A stretch of 64,000 nucleotides of DNA, from positions 262,288,001 to 262,352,000 of the forward strand of contig OY856414.1 of assembly GCA_963693085.1 (NCBI GenBank), given 5' to 3'. The notes below the pieces were generated by a model. It saw only the letters and a program-made list of their open reading frames with translations. It was not told the DNA's origin and did no database searches. Positions 1-13,511 of this stretch are shown piece by piece (the first letter of the stretch is position 1; each line of letters begins with the position of its first letter). The position numbers were made by a program, and so were the translations under genes. This stretch comes from Alisma plantago-aquatica. Lineage: Eukaryota > Streptophyta > Magnoliopsida > Alismatales > Alismataceae.

Positions 1-17
1 CTCATGTTTTGATACCA
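1..17 (-). other. primer-binding-site remnant of off-window chromovirus-like element D
   Basis: Read on the minus strand the first bases give TGGTATCA followed by AAACATGAG. This closely matches the primer-binding site of element F at 21501 (TGGTATCAAAGC then AATGAG) and the 3' end complement of initiator tRNA-Met (TGGTATCAGAGC). In a minus-strand element the body would lie to the left, outside the window, and the 5' LTR would start about position 18. Inferred from one short match. Confidence 0.45.
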
Positions 18-344
18 CCTACGACGTCCCCAGATTTTTCAATGCCTTGACCAAGTGTGTGGCGTCCAAATTGAAACCCTCACCTTAGTGAGAATCCCTA
101 TTCAAACATCACCCACTAGGCCAAGAAGAAGAAAATCAGAGGAAGCCATATACCTCTCATTATTATGACTTGGCAATAAGATAAAACTAATACTTGGCAG
201 TAACAAAAGAAATATAACAAATGTATACTTGAACAAAGATATGTTTATTAATAAAAGATAACAATAATTTTAGGTACATTTTCCATTATATCATCCATGC
301 ATTGACCGCTGAAGGTTGAATGCATTGAGGCCTTATGATTCACA

Positions 345-474
345 ACCAAAGAGTTGGATCATTTCATAATGTGATCAGACTACCAAAGAGTTGGATCATT
401 TTCAAGTACTTGACTACCAAAGAGTTGAACTACTTTATTTTCCAGCACTTGACTACCAAAAAGTTGAAGTGCTT
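345..474. repeat. short degenerate tandem repeat, about 37 bp unit, four copies
   Basis: The phrase ACCAAAGAGTTGGA or a close variant starts at 345, 382, 416 and 455, giving unit lengths of 37, 34 and 39 bp. A short open frame over it (335-604) is low in complexity and has no family resemblance, so it is not called a gene. Confidence 0.6.
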
Positions 475-1420
475 AGATATAATGGAACAAAAATATTATG
501 TTTCATGTGTTCATAGCCATAAGTATGGAAAATCAAGCAAGATATCACACAAGAACAATAATTTCATCCAATATCATATGCCAAGTATTCTACTACACAT
601 ATAATACAAGCATGTTGCATAATAAGCCAAGTAAGAGGTAAAGTGTACCTTCAACCAAGATAGCCTAATCATTATATATCCTTCATTTCAACTACAATTA
701 TTGGTCAAACATGATAAAGAAAAGATTACATGTATAGTCATTAGATTCTCATCATTTATCCTAATCATGCCCACTTTAGGGTTTTACTTAGACATTAGGA
801 TATTCCCATAACTATTTCTTGACTTATCTTCTCATATTATGTGTTAGATCAGTATAGATCATATGAATATTCCATTTCATGTAATTATATGCATATATTA
901 ACTTTATGTCACATTCATTAATCCAATTAATGTTTCAAACCCTTATATTATGACGAACATCATATTAACATGAGTTACATGTGTCAAACTGATACTAGGA
1001 TTATCATAAAGTTTTAGGTACTGATATGAGCTTATACTGATATTTCTATCATTTATTGGTTATCAATTTATTTATTACATTTTATTTAGTGTTATTATCT
1101 CAAAATAGCTAGATGAAGTGTTTTATATGACTTCGTGCATCAACATTATAAACTATGGCATAGGATGCATTATAAACATGATAATGGACTTACTGACATA
1201 TTATCATAATTTTAGGCCATCGTTTGATATTTATTATTCATGCAACATGCACAATGTATGTTACCTAATATCACTAATATTTAAGCATAAAAATATTGAT
1301 ATTATGTTCTCATATTATTCTATTGATTTTTCTAAGAATTTTCATATATTGTTTGTATTTTTCTGACATTCATGCTAATTTCTATGAATAATGCAAGATC
1401 TAAGTAATTTACTTGATTTT

Positions 1421-2480
1421 TGGGTATATTTACCTTTTTCTGGTCAAGGTTGGGCCGACGTGGCACCCTCTGTTTCTCACAACTAGCACGGGTCGTACTC
1501 CTCACATGCTTATATGCCTCTTCTTACTTAGTCCATTTGAGGTGGGTCGTCCGGTCTAAGATTTGAACTGAGTCTCGCCTTCTTTCTTTGTCGCGTTCTC
1601 CACCTTAGGTACAATTTCACGCGACTCTATTTTGAGGTTGTCATCATGAGTGTGAGTTTCACTGGGCAATCAGTAGATCCACAATCCTCTTCATTAGCTA
1701 CTATGACTACTAATAGATCATCTGAAGTCTTCTGGACTTTCACAGTCGATCTAGCCTCCATTTTCACTTTTAGATCTCGTCCTCCATGAGTTCATCGACG
1801 ACGGTCGCCAGTGCGTAGGTGGAAAAGGGAGACTCCCCCTTCACATGCCTGAGCTTTAGGGTTGTGTTTTCAGAATCATTAAAATGTCTACCTAAACTAC
1901 CATGTGACTCCGAAACATAGCGCTAGTACCTTTTTCTACCCTTCCGAACTCAGTTTCCATATCCAGTTAACTTAGGTCTGTCGACCGATGTCCTCAGTAT
2001 GGAAGGATAGGGTAGAACCTGGTTTGGATTATCCCAAATCTGGGATTGCTTTCTGCTTCCTGAAGTTTGTCTATTACCATTCCTACCTATGAGTTCTATA
2101 TCCAGCCACCATCTACAAACTACGATGGAGAGGGGTAAGTGTCAGAGAGTCTGTTCTTGCTCGTTCTTCACTCCCACATTGTGAGTAGTATCTCATAGTA
2201 TAGTTAATAATGTGGAGAGGAAAACTAATCAAACACTAACTTCCCTCATCCCATGATCTATGTGAGTGGTGGTGGAGATGTTCATGGCATCAACTTCTCC
2301 ACTACCTTGCTCTAACGGCAAGGTAGGGGACAACATTACAGTCGTCAATCTCCATCCAAGAGTTGGGAGTGTCCCACAAACAGGCCGTATCGGTGTCTCT
2401 CATAAGTTGACAATCCCATCCACTAGGTTAGGTATGATGGCTATGATTTGTCTACACAAACCCAACCCCAACCCCAACCA
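1421..2480. other. GC-richer block inside the decayed LTR region, no gene seen
   Basis: This stretch is noticeably richer in G+C and CpG than its flanks and includes ACCCCAACCCCAACC-like runs near 2461-2480. No frame longer than 80 codons and no recognisable domain occurs. It could be a promoter-proximal LTR part or a separate insertion; I cannot decide. Confidence 0.3.
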
Positions 2481-2615
2481 AGGGTTGTGTGAAATTGATT
2501 AAAACTTAATTTAGGTTTATCAATCATCAACAATGCATATTATTTCACAACATTCAAACATATATAACTTCTTCTAGGAATATCCAATTGTCCTAAAATT
2601 TTAATCATAGCTTTA

Positions 2616-4480
2616 TCACAACCCAAGCTACATTTTACTTAAATTTGGTGCCGAAATATCACTACTTGACCAGTCAATTAATTACCTCAAAAGGACAAAA
2701 CATAAGGATCAAAACACTAGCACTTTTAATATAATCCATATAAATGAATCCACTTATGTTATTAGACATTTAGGATTCTTAAAGTACATTCTATGACATC
2801 CTACACACCTTAAAAGAAATTTGACCTCAAAATCAAGTCAAAATCCAGTCTATCACAATTACTTTTGAGAAATAATGTTTAGGGTAAATGCTTGATAATG
2901 AGATTATGTCTCAGGATGAAAGCCTTTTGATGATGAATGCTATGATATGATGTGGAAATGGAAAGAATCATATGTATTTCACATTAACATATTGTTGTGC
3001 TTCTTATTTTAACCATTATCTTTCTGGATAATCCTAATCGGAATCATGTCATTCTAGTTGTGTGAGAACATACACATGTGATAAATGATGATTTGGATTA
3101 TCTTTAGGATGAGTAAAAAGAATTAATAACAAGTGAAATGATGATACATATATGTCTTCCCTGAACACTATGAGTTTACCCCTAAGTGGCACACTAGGGA
3201 AATGAAATGGATATCCTTTTAGCAATTAGAGTATTATGAGAAGGGTTCTAGAGTTTGGATCTAGACCTTGAAAGTTAGACCACCAAGATTTAGGGATGAG
3301 TCACTTCTGTGATTCTAACCCTAAATCCTCTATAGTAAAAGTCCATGTCCATGAGGAGTAAACTCTGATAATATGAAAACTGTGAAACATGGTAAATATG
3401 ATGATATGTGATATTTATGTGATATATGATGATATGCGATATTATGTTATGTTTGTTTGTATCGTGTCTACCCGAAATGAGGACCTAAGCCAATTTAGGC
3501 AACCCTACGATGGACCATGGTTTGTTGTTGATATCTTAGGGTGACTGAATAAGACCTAATATAGTGATAGTGATTCATTGACATGAGAATCAAGATTGGT
3601 GAATTCTACTTAGTGAGGTATGACCCAAGATGCTTTAGGTAAAATGAATAAAGGATGACAAGTTGTGTAGAACAGAAGTTGAATGTTTGTTACATTCATT
3701 TTACTACTACTTGATAAATATACTATTATTGAATAGGTATCTTGATGTGGAAATTATCCATTCTTACATAAATATAATGTGTTTCCTCATTCTTATCTTC
3801 TAGTATGGGATTAGATCTTAAATGTTGACCATCGGTTTATGATGTTATTGTTATGTATTGATTCTAGATGTTTATGTTTGACTTGTTATCTCTATAAAAT
3901 GTTGTGACTTTATAAATGAATGTCTTTATGATTAACAAGATTAATGTCATGAGCAAGAATTCATATATTCTTGAATTATCTGTTAGATTTAGAAATATCT
4001 GCAAGTTTCTTTAAAGTGCAATATATTTGATCAGATGCTAATGCATGTACTCAGCTTGAGTGGGCGATGTCCACTCACTAAGGATCTATATGAGTCTCAT
4101 GAGGTTGTTTCAAAAGTAATTAGGTATAATGACATCCGACAGAGAGTTCATGACAAAGAAGATGTAAATAGAATAATCTAGATTATAATGTCCCTCTACA
4201 CTCTCTTTCTTAGGATGGGTAGTAGAGTAAGTTTGTTCTTTCATGTACATTTAATTGATGAATCGCATACGAGCAATAAGATTTTATTCTATTTTTGATG
4301 GAGTTGAATAAGTTATATTCTAGTGAATATGATGTATGTGACGTGACTTTGGTTTATGAGGTTAATAAGAATAAAATGTAAATATATAATATACTAAGTT
4401 AATTTTGTTTGTCAAGAATTTGGGGTTTTGCTTCTTAATCTGGGTATAGCTTAGGGTTTCTCTCTAATGGTTAGCATTTA
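2616..4480 (+). repeat. possible plus-strand chromovirus-type LTR remnant
   Basis: The left part (from about 2616) resembles a chromoviral LTR start (TCACAACCCAAGC, then a TTGGTGCCGAAAT phrase). At 4040-4085 the phrase ACTCAGCTTGAGTGGGCGAT is followed by TGTCCACTCACTAAGG, which is typical of the downstream part of Tekay/Del LTRs and comparable in position to 21010-21090 of element F. Neither boundary nor target duplication could be fixed. It may be one of the insertions that enlarged LTR D. Confidence 0.25.
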
Positions 4481-7400
4481 TACTTATTAAAATATAGGTT
4501 CTAGAGCATGGGCCTTATGTACTTAGGGCATGATCACCTATTAACCCCATGGATCTTGTTTACCTTTAAGCATCCCTATTTGACCCTAGGGTTGAATACC
4601 CTACCTAGAGTTTATTGAGATGCCATGAATATTTCATTTCTCTTACTAATTACACCTTGTTCCAAGACAAGAACATATATTATATTTTTGTATCCCATGA
4701 CTCATCCTGATCATGGAGAGTCTATACCTTATATGTATTGTATAGGATTTATTTCAATGTGTTAACTTTCATTACACATATTACTTGATATTTCTCTAAT
4801 TAAAGTTTTTATACTCATGTATGTATCTCAAGGACATTAATCCAAACACACATCCTTCTTTTTCATACTTGGTGATAGTAGGCTTACATGCCTTAGGTGC
4901 AATTTCATCACATTGATTTCAATGTACTTTTAATTTCCATTACCTATTTACCCTGGGATTTCTCTCACCAAGGTTTTCACATTTAATATAGGCTGCAACT
5001 ATTTTTTATGAATGACGACCTATTATGACAATGTATGGTTAAGTGATTTCATGCCTTAGACACATACCATCCCATCATATTCCATCTCCCTAGGTTTAAG
5101 TCCTTTTAGGACATCCATGGTTAATTAAGATTTTTAAAATCTAATACAAGGTGGTTCAAGGCATCCTTCCAAGGGAGGTACTAATATAGGGTGCCTTCTT
5201 GGCTTCCAGGAGGAGGTTAGGCTTTCTAGCCACAACCTGACCCCATGGGTTTAGGGTTATGCATCCCCCATAGGTCTTTTCCCATTCTTGGGTTGACCCA
5301 CCCCAGGTCGGTACACCACCCCTAAATGTGACTCGAGGGTCTTATGTTTATTCTTATGTAACAATATATATTCAAAACACTTTACATGTATCATGCATGC
5401 GTTACTCCATGTACTTCCGTGCATGAGAAACTAGGGTATCTACTTTGCGGTACCCATATTGGATTACCCAACACTTTGTATGTTCTCATCCTTTTCCCTA
5501 ATTAGGGTTTGTGTGAGGTAGGGTTATTATTCCTACCACACTAATCCCATTGCCAAGGATTAGGGCTTATGGATAGGTTTAGGGACAACACCTTGTATTT
5601 TAGGCTTTTATGATTCCCTTGACCCACTAAGTTTTTTGTACCCTATTTGGTTATCCCACTCAAGTCCTTGATAGATTTCTGGATTTTTCCCACTCACAGT
5701 AAGGTTTTTTTAGGATTTACCTTCACTAGAGAAAAACCCATATGACCATAAAGAAATTTTTTATAACCTTGTCACTTTTTTGACACTAGGTGTACATTAA
5801 TTGGCAAAGGATGCCTTAATCCTACTTCCACTTAGAACCCAAACTTGATATGAGAAGGGAAGTGCATTTTAAGGTTTATAAATCAAAGGTATGGGAAGTG
5901 GACAAAATTAGAGGTGATAAAAACTTAGGGTAATGTTATTTTAGGAAAACTATAAGTTATGGATAGGCTGGTATATCATTCGCTTAGGGAGTCCTCATAT
6001 ACCAACTTACTAGCGGGAAGGAAAGTTTAGCCAGTCCCCAAAGTCGTGATCATTTCTAGACACCATTGCCCTTAAACTGTGCCCTAATAATTTTCCTTAC
6101 AATTCGATGGGTTATTTGAAATTATCAACAATTAAATATTATTTAATAAATCTAGGATGGCATACCAAATGCGGCAACCTACACTTTTGTGCATCTCCCA
6201 ATTAAGAGAGACCATAAAGTCAAGAGGTGATACCTTGATTCCAAAGATCCAAATTACATAAATAACAAATAATAATCAACAATTCCCATTAATTGACCTA
6301 AATATAATACAAACCTTTGGAAAATACTCCTTTAAGGAATTAAATGAATTTTCAAAGTAAACTAACATGTACATGAGAATAAGTACTAAGTTAACTAACT
6401 AATCCTCCTTGCTATTAACTTTTATATCTTGAACGAATTTCATCTGAGTTTCCATGTCTTAATATATTTATATATGGAGGTTACCTAAAACATAAACAAA
6501 CAAAAGCATAGATGAATATGTTTCTATACTTTGTATGTGGGGTGCGTACATAAGTGTACATTCAACAATCAATAATATTATATATGAACCTATATTTTCA
6601 AATAGATAATCTAACTCGTGTTTGTCATACCACCTTGGATTCAATCAACTTTCTCTATCTTTCATTGGACTTAGGTGAACTACTCCTTGGTAGGTCTAAC
6701 CCTAGGTTCAAAATATCATCGACTTCATAATGTGATATTCATATTGGAAATATAATAAACTAGAATAATAAGCATCCAAATAGTTTTATTCATAAACATT
6801 GAGAAATCCTACATAATCTTTGAAATTTAATATATGTGGGTACTAATTTACAACAATGTACCTCAATGAAGACATCATGCAATATGTACTTCAAATCCAT
6901 AATCAATCAACATTATCTTAAATATGCATACTATCAGTGTGTCACCGTTGTATACCTAGGACACTAAATCCTATCTTAGATCCTAAATTAGGGTTTAGAG
7001 TTATCTTAGGTTCAGGTTAGGATTAGGGTATCAAATCTTGATTCCATCACATCATGCTTTATAAGGGTTAGGAAACCCAATTATATATCAGGTTTAACTC
7101 TACTTTATAGATTGACCATGATGTGTCATTATGAACACCTAGATCAGATTACGTGGATTAAGGTCATAGAAAGCTTTAAACATTTATTTCAAAACCCTCA
7201 TTCCCCATGTATATGATTATTGACCTAAAAATCTAAATATGCATCATCATCATCATCACCATTGTTTTATGATCTCATCATTATTCATCATTATCATAGA
7301 TAATCACAGAATTAACTTATTTAAGGTATTCCATTGTATTCATCAAAACTAGGATTTAGGGTCTATGAACCCTAGTTTTATCATAATATGAGTCATAAGG

Positions 7401-8700
7401 GTTCGAAACCCTAAAAGTCAATCATTCTCATCTTAATCTAAAAAAGACCTTAAATATCACTATTATTAGACTATATATCAAGGTGACCACATTTAACATA
7501 TTTAACATTTCACTTAATCACATCTAGGGTTTATAAGTACAAAACACCTTATTCATGTACCCAAAACATGTCTTTGAACTAGAGGTATAAATAGATTTTA
7601 AAACTATTTTATTAATAATCTACACATTTTTAAATAATTTGATATATATTCAATATTCTGACCTACTATTGGTTTTCTACATTTAATAAAATATTAACAT
7701 GATTGGACCAATCCTATGTTGACACATCAAAATTAACATATAATTATTTATCTCTAGGGTCGGGTTATATCTAGGGGTAAAAACCAGACTATCCTTGTGT
7801 TGTGAGTTGGATTCTTACGCACAAAAGGGGGATATCAGTCAAACTCATCCCTCCCTTCTTCCTCCTCATGATGCCTCCTCCATTCTTCCATGGATCAATC
7901 AACTACCATGTTGAGTTTTTCTCCCTAGGACTTGTATGGACCAAGCGAGGGGGCAAGACCATCTCTACACCTCATCTAGCTTGTTGAGCCTTCACATCTT
8001 AGATGAGGTGATCAGAAAGGTGAGAACTAGGGATTAATATAGAGCTTTAGGAAACTACATGTTATACAATAGATAACATGGTGAAGAATCATTACCTATG
8101 GCAACATTGATCTTGGCCAGACTTGAAGCACCCTCTAGGGGAATGGAAGCTCTCTGCCATGGTCCAAGATCACCTGATGAATTTAGGCTAGTGCTCATCT
8201 CCATGCACACAATAAGATATGAATGGAGAGGAAAGTGATGGTTCTACATGGTCTAGAGTGGTATGATCGGATGTCATGGGGTTTAACAGAGGGTTCTCCC
8301 AGAGACTCAGGGTAGTCCAGGACTTATATAGGTGATGGGTAGTGGTTTATGACTCTAAAACCTTATAATCCAGTGAGGAGATAATCTCCATTATCTACTA
8401 TTAATTCACGATAACACATTCTCTTTCCATATTGGTCTAGTTTGTTAGGATGAGGGAAGCTGGGTATTGAGGTTTTTTGGACCTCAAGAGGTTGAGACAG
8501 AGCATGATAAGGGAGAGAGAGCATAGAGGTATCAGGACTGAAGGGAAACCTGTAGACCCCATGGCATCTCAAGATAGTAGTCTAGGTCAGGAGAGTGAAT
8601 CCCTTGACCTCAGATCTTCCCGCGAGCCCAAGATTTGGGTCTAGGTCCAGGAAGAGGGAAATTCCCTTCTAGAGACAATTCCACTTGTTTAGATAAAAAC
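4481..8700. other. AT-rich repeat-derived sequence without a gene
   Basis: I see no coding frame, RNA gene or clear terminal repeat. The sequence has recurrent CTAGGGTT/AACCCTAG-type words and a short ATC run at 7232-7250. It is most simply the interior of the decayed LTR region. Confidence 0.4.
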
Positions 8701-9365
8701 CCCATCTAAAGAATAATTATATAGGCCACATCTAAGCTCATATTTGTCCCAATTTTTTGTATAATACTAAACTTGCTCTTATCCTTTCTTAGACCATATA
8801 TAAGGTATCAAATAATCTATCAAATACTCCAAACTTCCCATTCAAGTAAAAGCTACGTAAATACTTAATCAATCACCTAGCTTACAAGATAACTTAGAAT
8901 TCTCTATAATTCCTCCCATTATCCAATATTCCAATTATCCATCAACTAAAATAATCATATATATTTATTATTATCACAAGATACCAATTTCCCAATTGTT
9001 CTCTCAAGGATTCATATGTAAACCCTAAGGCCCAATTGGACTTCAATTGGGTTCCAGGGCCCATCGCTCACACCCTGGTCCCTCAAAAGGGTACACAAGC
9101 TCAATTATTTCCTACAAAAATAAGGCTTGATCTGTTTCTAATACCCCATTTATGCTTCACGTTCATATATTGACTCAAAATCAATATGCTTACTTAATTG
9201 GATATTTCTCTAAGTCTAGAGCTTAAATTCATCACCTCAATTCAATCAGAATTATATTATTGATTTCACATTGTAATATTACTTTGATTGTCTTACAGTG
9301 ATCAATGCATTATTTTTTATTTTATAATCATAGAATTTAAGTTTACAAAATTTGAGGATCTTACA

Positions 9366-9925
9366 CAAATATTCCATACACAAACTTATCATCCAAGTTG
9401 TTCACAACACAAACTAGAGACAAATCATAAAGGCTTATGACACCTTCTTCAAAAAACTATTCAGACATGGTAGATAGTCTTCCTTATGCATCAATATTGA
9501 CTGGAACATCCTTTGTCCTAACAAAGTCAAGAACGTAAGTTCTCTCGTACAATATTTTTCAAACATTGAGATTAAATAAGACATGGAAAACCTTGAAGAT
9601 GAAATATCACCTAGAACAAATGGTTTTGGCATGGATTTTTACCATAATCACTAGAATAACATCATAAATACTTTCGACAAACTCTTACAATATATTAAAC
9701 ACCACAATGAAAATCTCCCATCAGATTAGCACTCTAAACCAAACATATATAAAACTCATCATGAAGAAATAATACCCACCCATCTCTAGTTATCCACTTT
9801 ATACCTATTTGTCTAATTAATGCATCTATAAAATTATTAAAAAAAACCTTCAGCACCTGAATTAAACCAAAACTCATGACCTTACATGATTTAAACAAAA
9901 TTCTATCCTCAAAGGAATGAGTATG
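9366..9925. other. unassigned spacer between LTR D and element A
   Basis: Two minus-strand frames of 65 and 67 codons (9435-9632, 9734-9937) lie here but match no family I recognise, and the second runs into the LTR of A. Treated as unassigned AT-rich sequence. Confidence 0.4.
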
Positions 9926-11493
9926 TGACACACTCATATTGTGTGTGCAAGTGCATGCATCGTATGATGCATGCCCATGAGGCCCGAGTGTCAGACTCTA
10001 GGAAACATTCACCAAAGATGACTACTTACAGAGACCTAATTTGCTAGGCCTAGAAAAATGGTTCATTGTTTGTTTTATAACTAAGAACTAAAATTAAAAT
10101 TAAAATTAAAATGACAGTGATCAAGAATGGATGAATTCCTTGATATTAAGGTTTCACTATGACATACATTGTATTCAATTTTCATTAAAATAATAATTAG
10201 ACACCCTTTACTCTGGACTAAAGACATGTAGAAAGTATTATCTGGTCGTGCAGCATAATACACTACCTAAATTAAAACAAACCCCACTCCCTAGCAGATT
10301 AGGAAAAATTTAGGTGCATTATCAAGATCTCTAGGTTGTTCTTTCATAGTCGTAAGCCCTCTCCCAAGGTCCTATATAAGCTTTGTTGATCTATACTATG
10401 AACAAACCCTAGTCCCTCTCTGAAAGCAATTAGTGGTCTATTACTTTAATTATAGTGATCAAGCATAATAAATCAATAGAAGATCATAGATTCACGTCCA
10501 TAATGAAGGAAATATATTATCAATTTATAGAATTCAAATACAAAGAAATGTCAGGCTACTCCTAGGTCCTAAGGAATATGGGATTTAGCCCCTCATGATT
10601 TATGTCATCATACAAAGAAAGGAAGAGAATGAAAACTAGCTAAAGATTAGAAAACCAATGTAAGAACCCCTGGAGAAGTCCTCTCGACGATCCCCTCTGG
10701 TGAATACCTTGATTTGTATCTTTTGACTACAAATCTGCCATCTAAAAGTTCCTGGAGTGTCTGGTTTGTGGTTATATCCTTTGCATCCTCCTCCCCAGAC
10801 TTTGTGCTCTGATGGAACATAACAAAATGTGATGTGATCTTTTGATGCACTCTCCTTAGGTAGTAAGTGGGGCTTTAGCCTTCAATAATTTGTAGCCATT
10901 GGATCTGACTTAATCTCATATCTGAACTGATCTCACAATGTCATTATCATTGATAGGGTGTTGGTGGCACTGAGTTGCTGGCTGACTTGTAACCCTTGTA
11001 TTGTGTCAGTACTACCGACCTTGAGTTTTGATGTAACTTGAATGTTGAATTCAGTATCACCCACATGCGTGTCACTAGCACCGATATAATTATTCTCAAT
11101 TCCTGATGCTCCCAAGATATTGGATCAGTAGCACTGACTGATGAGCTCAATAACATCCATGTCAATCTTGATAGCACCGATCATACTCTCAGTAGTGCCG
11201 AGATTTCTCTTTTTCCCTATTGAAACTTCATGCTTTGTTGGTACCACCAGCAGATGTGTCGGTGTCCCGAGTTGTCCACTTAGTTCCCAGTTTTCCTAAA
11301 ATAAGGGGAAAACATAATAAGTCAAAATTATAAATTATAAATTAACACAATTTAGTAAAATTCCTAAATATTTAATGCATCAATGATTCATGGTCAAATG
11401 ATAGAAAACAATGCATGAACTTATCTCAAAATGAGTATATATACAATTAATGCCTAGAAATTAGAATGTGAAAAGTGACTAAAAACTAATGCA
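9926..11493 (-). repeat. 3' LTR of old Athila-like element A
   Basis: The left edge (TGACACACTCATATTGTGTG, then TGCAAGTGCATGC and GAGGCCCGAGTG) is colinear with the LTR of element B at 53230 (TGACACG..., TGCAAGTGCACGC, GAGGCCCGAGTT). The right edge (ACTAATGCA) aligns with TCATTGCA at 54836. At 1,568 bp it is close to the 1,607 bp of LTR B. A short AAAATT repeat lies at 10090-10112. Words of the type TCGGTACTACCGA are scattered through 10965-11270. The rightmost part contacts a decayed polypurine-tract region at 11494-11530, so this is the 3' LTR of a minus-strand element. Confidence 0.7.
10965..11270. repeat. array of degenerate self-complementary words in LTR A
   Basis: Roughly six words of the form TCRGTRNTACCGA or its complement occur about every 40-60 bp (for example near 10970, 11009, 11067, 11170, 11195 and 11237). 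The corresponding place in LTR B (54266-54607) carries the word GTCGATGGTATCGAC. The words are visible by eye; a function is not known. Confidence 0.55.
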
Positions 11494-13449
11494 TCAAAAT
11501 CCTCGCTTGAATGTTTCTCACCCTCGAGCAGTGCTACTTTTAGATATATTTGAAAGCATCAACAAGATGATAAATCCTACGGACTATTTTTATAAATTAC
11601 CTCCACTTGAAGTTCCCAAATCGGCTCTTACCAACCATACTATCAAGTGACCAAAAATGTTCATTAAAGATGTCCACACTTAGACCAGTGAAACACTATT
11701 AATATAGAGCAGTTAACATCATAGTCAATAGGGCATATGATTGATGCACCAAGTGATTCCCTATCTATGTTTCTTTGATCTACCTACATAACCATGTTGG
11801 AATCAGTTCCCCATATAGACATGAATGAGGGGATTAATCACATACATGGCCTACCATGTAGAGTAATGAGTGGAAATCGAATAGGGTTCATGAAACAAGA
11901 ATCACAAGTAGAATCTATATTATTTATGGATATATAAAATATGATCACATACAGTAGAAAGGGAATAAAATGCATGAATCCTAATGCCTACTATTGTGGT
12001 GGGATGATGAATGCATTGAATGCCCCATACTAATGATGAGTGTGGGTGAAAGGATGCATACATGTAAGCTATGTTCATTTTCTCCTTGAAGAAAATTGAG
12101 ATTGAGTTCAGCGCATCCTTTTCTCCCTTTTCTTGATTTTTTTTCTTTTCTATCCTCTTATTTTAGCATGATTTGTGATTAATGCTCTGGCTTTATTCAC
12201 CATACACCATTTATTTCTTTCTCTCTTTTCTTTTCTTTTTTTATTTGGAGGGATACATATGTAGATCCTTTCACTCTTTAATTGTGGAGAAAGCTAATAC
12301 ATATTGTATTATATACAAAGTGATGCAAAAGAAAAATGCAATCTACATAAAACTTATTATGCAACTAACATTTCTCAACTTATGATCTCTATATTCTTTT
12401 TTTCTAATGCACTTGAAAATAAACTAATGAACATGATCCCTACTATGTTATGCTATGAAATTAAGAGGAAACAATTGGGATTACTTGATCATCTTGTGTT
12501 GGTGAAAGAAATATCATGAAAGGTGGATGAAATCACATGCCTAAGAGATAATGCCTTTCTTAACTATGATATATCCCTATGTGCAGGGTGACCTTAGAGT
12601 TTCTTTTTAAAAATACCATTGAAGATCGGGATACTTATTTGGTTGGTTTGGTCTCAAACCACATCATTGTACACAAGTCTTGGATGTCTTAACATTTTCA
12701 TTCATATCTTGCATCCTCAAGCTGACTGACCCAAACACTTACTCCAGTTGATGTTGTCTTCGACTTTGCAAATAAGCTTAAAAAAATTGATCCTTTATAG
12801 TTTCATCGCAAGTGAAAGAAATGCATTTTTTAATGGCATGATGCAATCATGAAAAACTGAGATCCACGATTACACTAGATAGATTGTGGATCCTATTACT
12901 TTAAAAATAAAAATAAAATAAGATAGAAAATAAAGAAAGATAAATTTGTTCCATCACCTCCTAATCTTAAACTTGATTATGTATAGTCAAAAATAAAACT
13001 ATAGGTGGAACGAGGGTAACAAATGCTCGGTTTGGTGGTGGTGGGTGGAATGTTATTGAAATTTGTGGATTATGTGGGTATAAAGTGTCATGTAGAGGGT
13101 TGGCTAGCATCTATAGTGGTAGAGGGTAGCTGGAAAAGTTTCCTTGACTCCAATAATGGTCATAGAGTGACTACTAATGGTATTCAATGTGCTACAAGCA
13201 AGTGTGAATGTCCTCCTGGTTGACTAGGAGAAGACACTCGTTGTTGTAGATGGTTTGTCTTTGTTGAAGTAGCTAATGTTGAACACCCGAAATCTGGGTC
13301 AGGTGGATGACTGTTATGGCTGCCCTTACTGAATTGATTGCGGTATCTCGTACATGCCCTTCATGGAGAAATATTATCATGGTGGTGGAGCTATGGATCT
13401 TTATGTTGCATAGTATTGGGAAATGTGGTGCAAACATCACCATGGTGTA
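11494..13449 (-). other. 3' untranslated region of element A
   Basis: The region between LTR and ORF1 remnant is colinear with 54837-56740 of element B. The segment 12855-13015 aligns with 56205-56400 of B (both contain a GTGGATCCTA phrase, an A/T-rich run, then TTCCA...CCTAA.CTT and a phrase with ATAGTCAAAA). The polypurine tract near 11500-11525 and the second one near 12944-12970 are both decayed. Small frames at 12182-12519 and 13023-13538 look like chance openings. Confidence 0.6.
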
Positions 13450-13476
13450 TAAGACATGGTAGCCTCCTCCTCATCT

Positions 13477-13511
<35 letters not shown>

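Larger units (their letters stand above)
18..9365 (-). mobile_element. decayed 5' LTR of minus-strand chromovirus-like element D, enlarged by insertions
   Basis: The right boundary is the clearest part: read on the minus strand from 9365 it begins TGTAAGATCCTCAAATTTTG, the same type of LTR start as element F (TGTAACATCCTCAAAATCC). No purine-rich tract precedes it, so it looks like the outer end of a 5' LTR, in agreement with the primer-binding-like site at 1-17. At 9.3 kb the span is far longer than the 3.2 kb LTR of F, so other elements are probably nested inside. Everything between is AT-rich, CpG-poor and full of stops; the short frames at 335, 1118, 2266 and 7802 show no recognisable domain. 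The interior assignment is inference. Confidence 0.35.

Noticed and set aside
2461..2484. CCCAACCCCAACCCC run as interstitial telomere repeat
   Set aside because: The unit is not TTTAGGG/CCCTAAA and there are only about three copies.
9435..9937. Minus-strand frames of 65 and 67 codons as a LINE or copia RT fragment
   Set aside because: I could not find any RT motif in them, and one runs into the LTR of element A.
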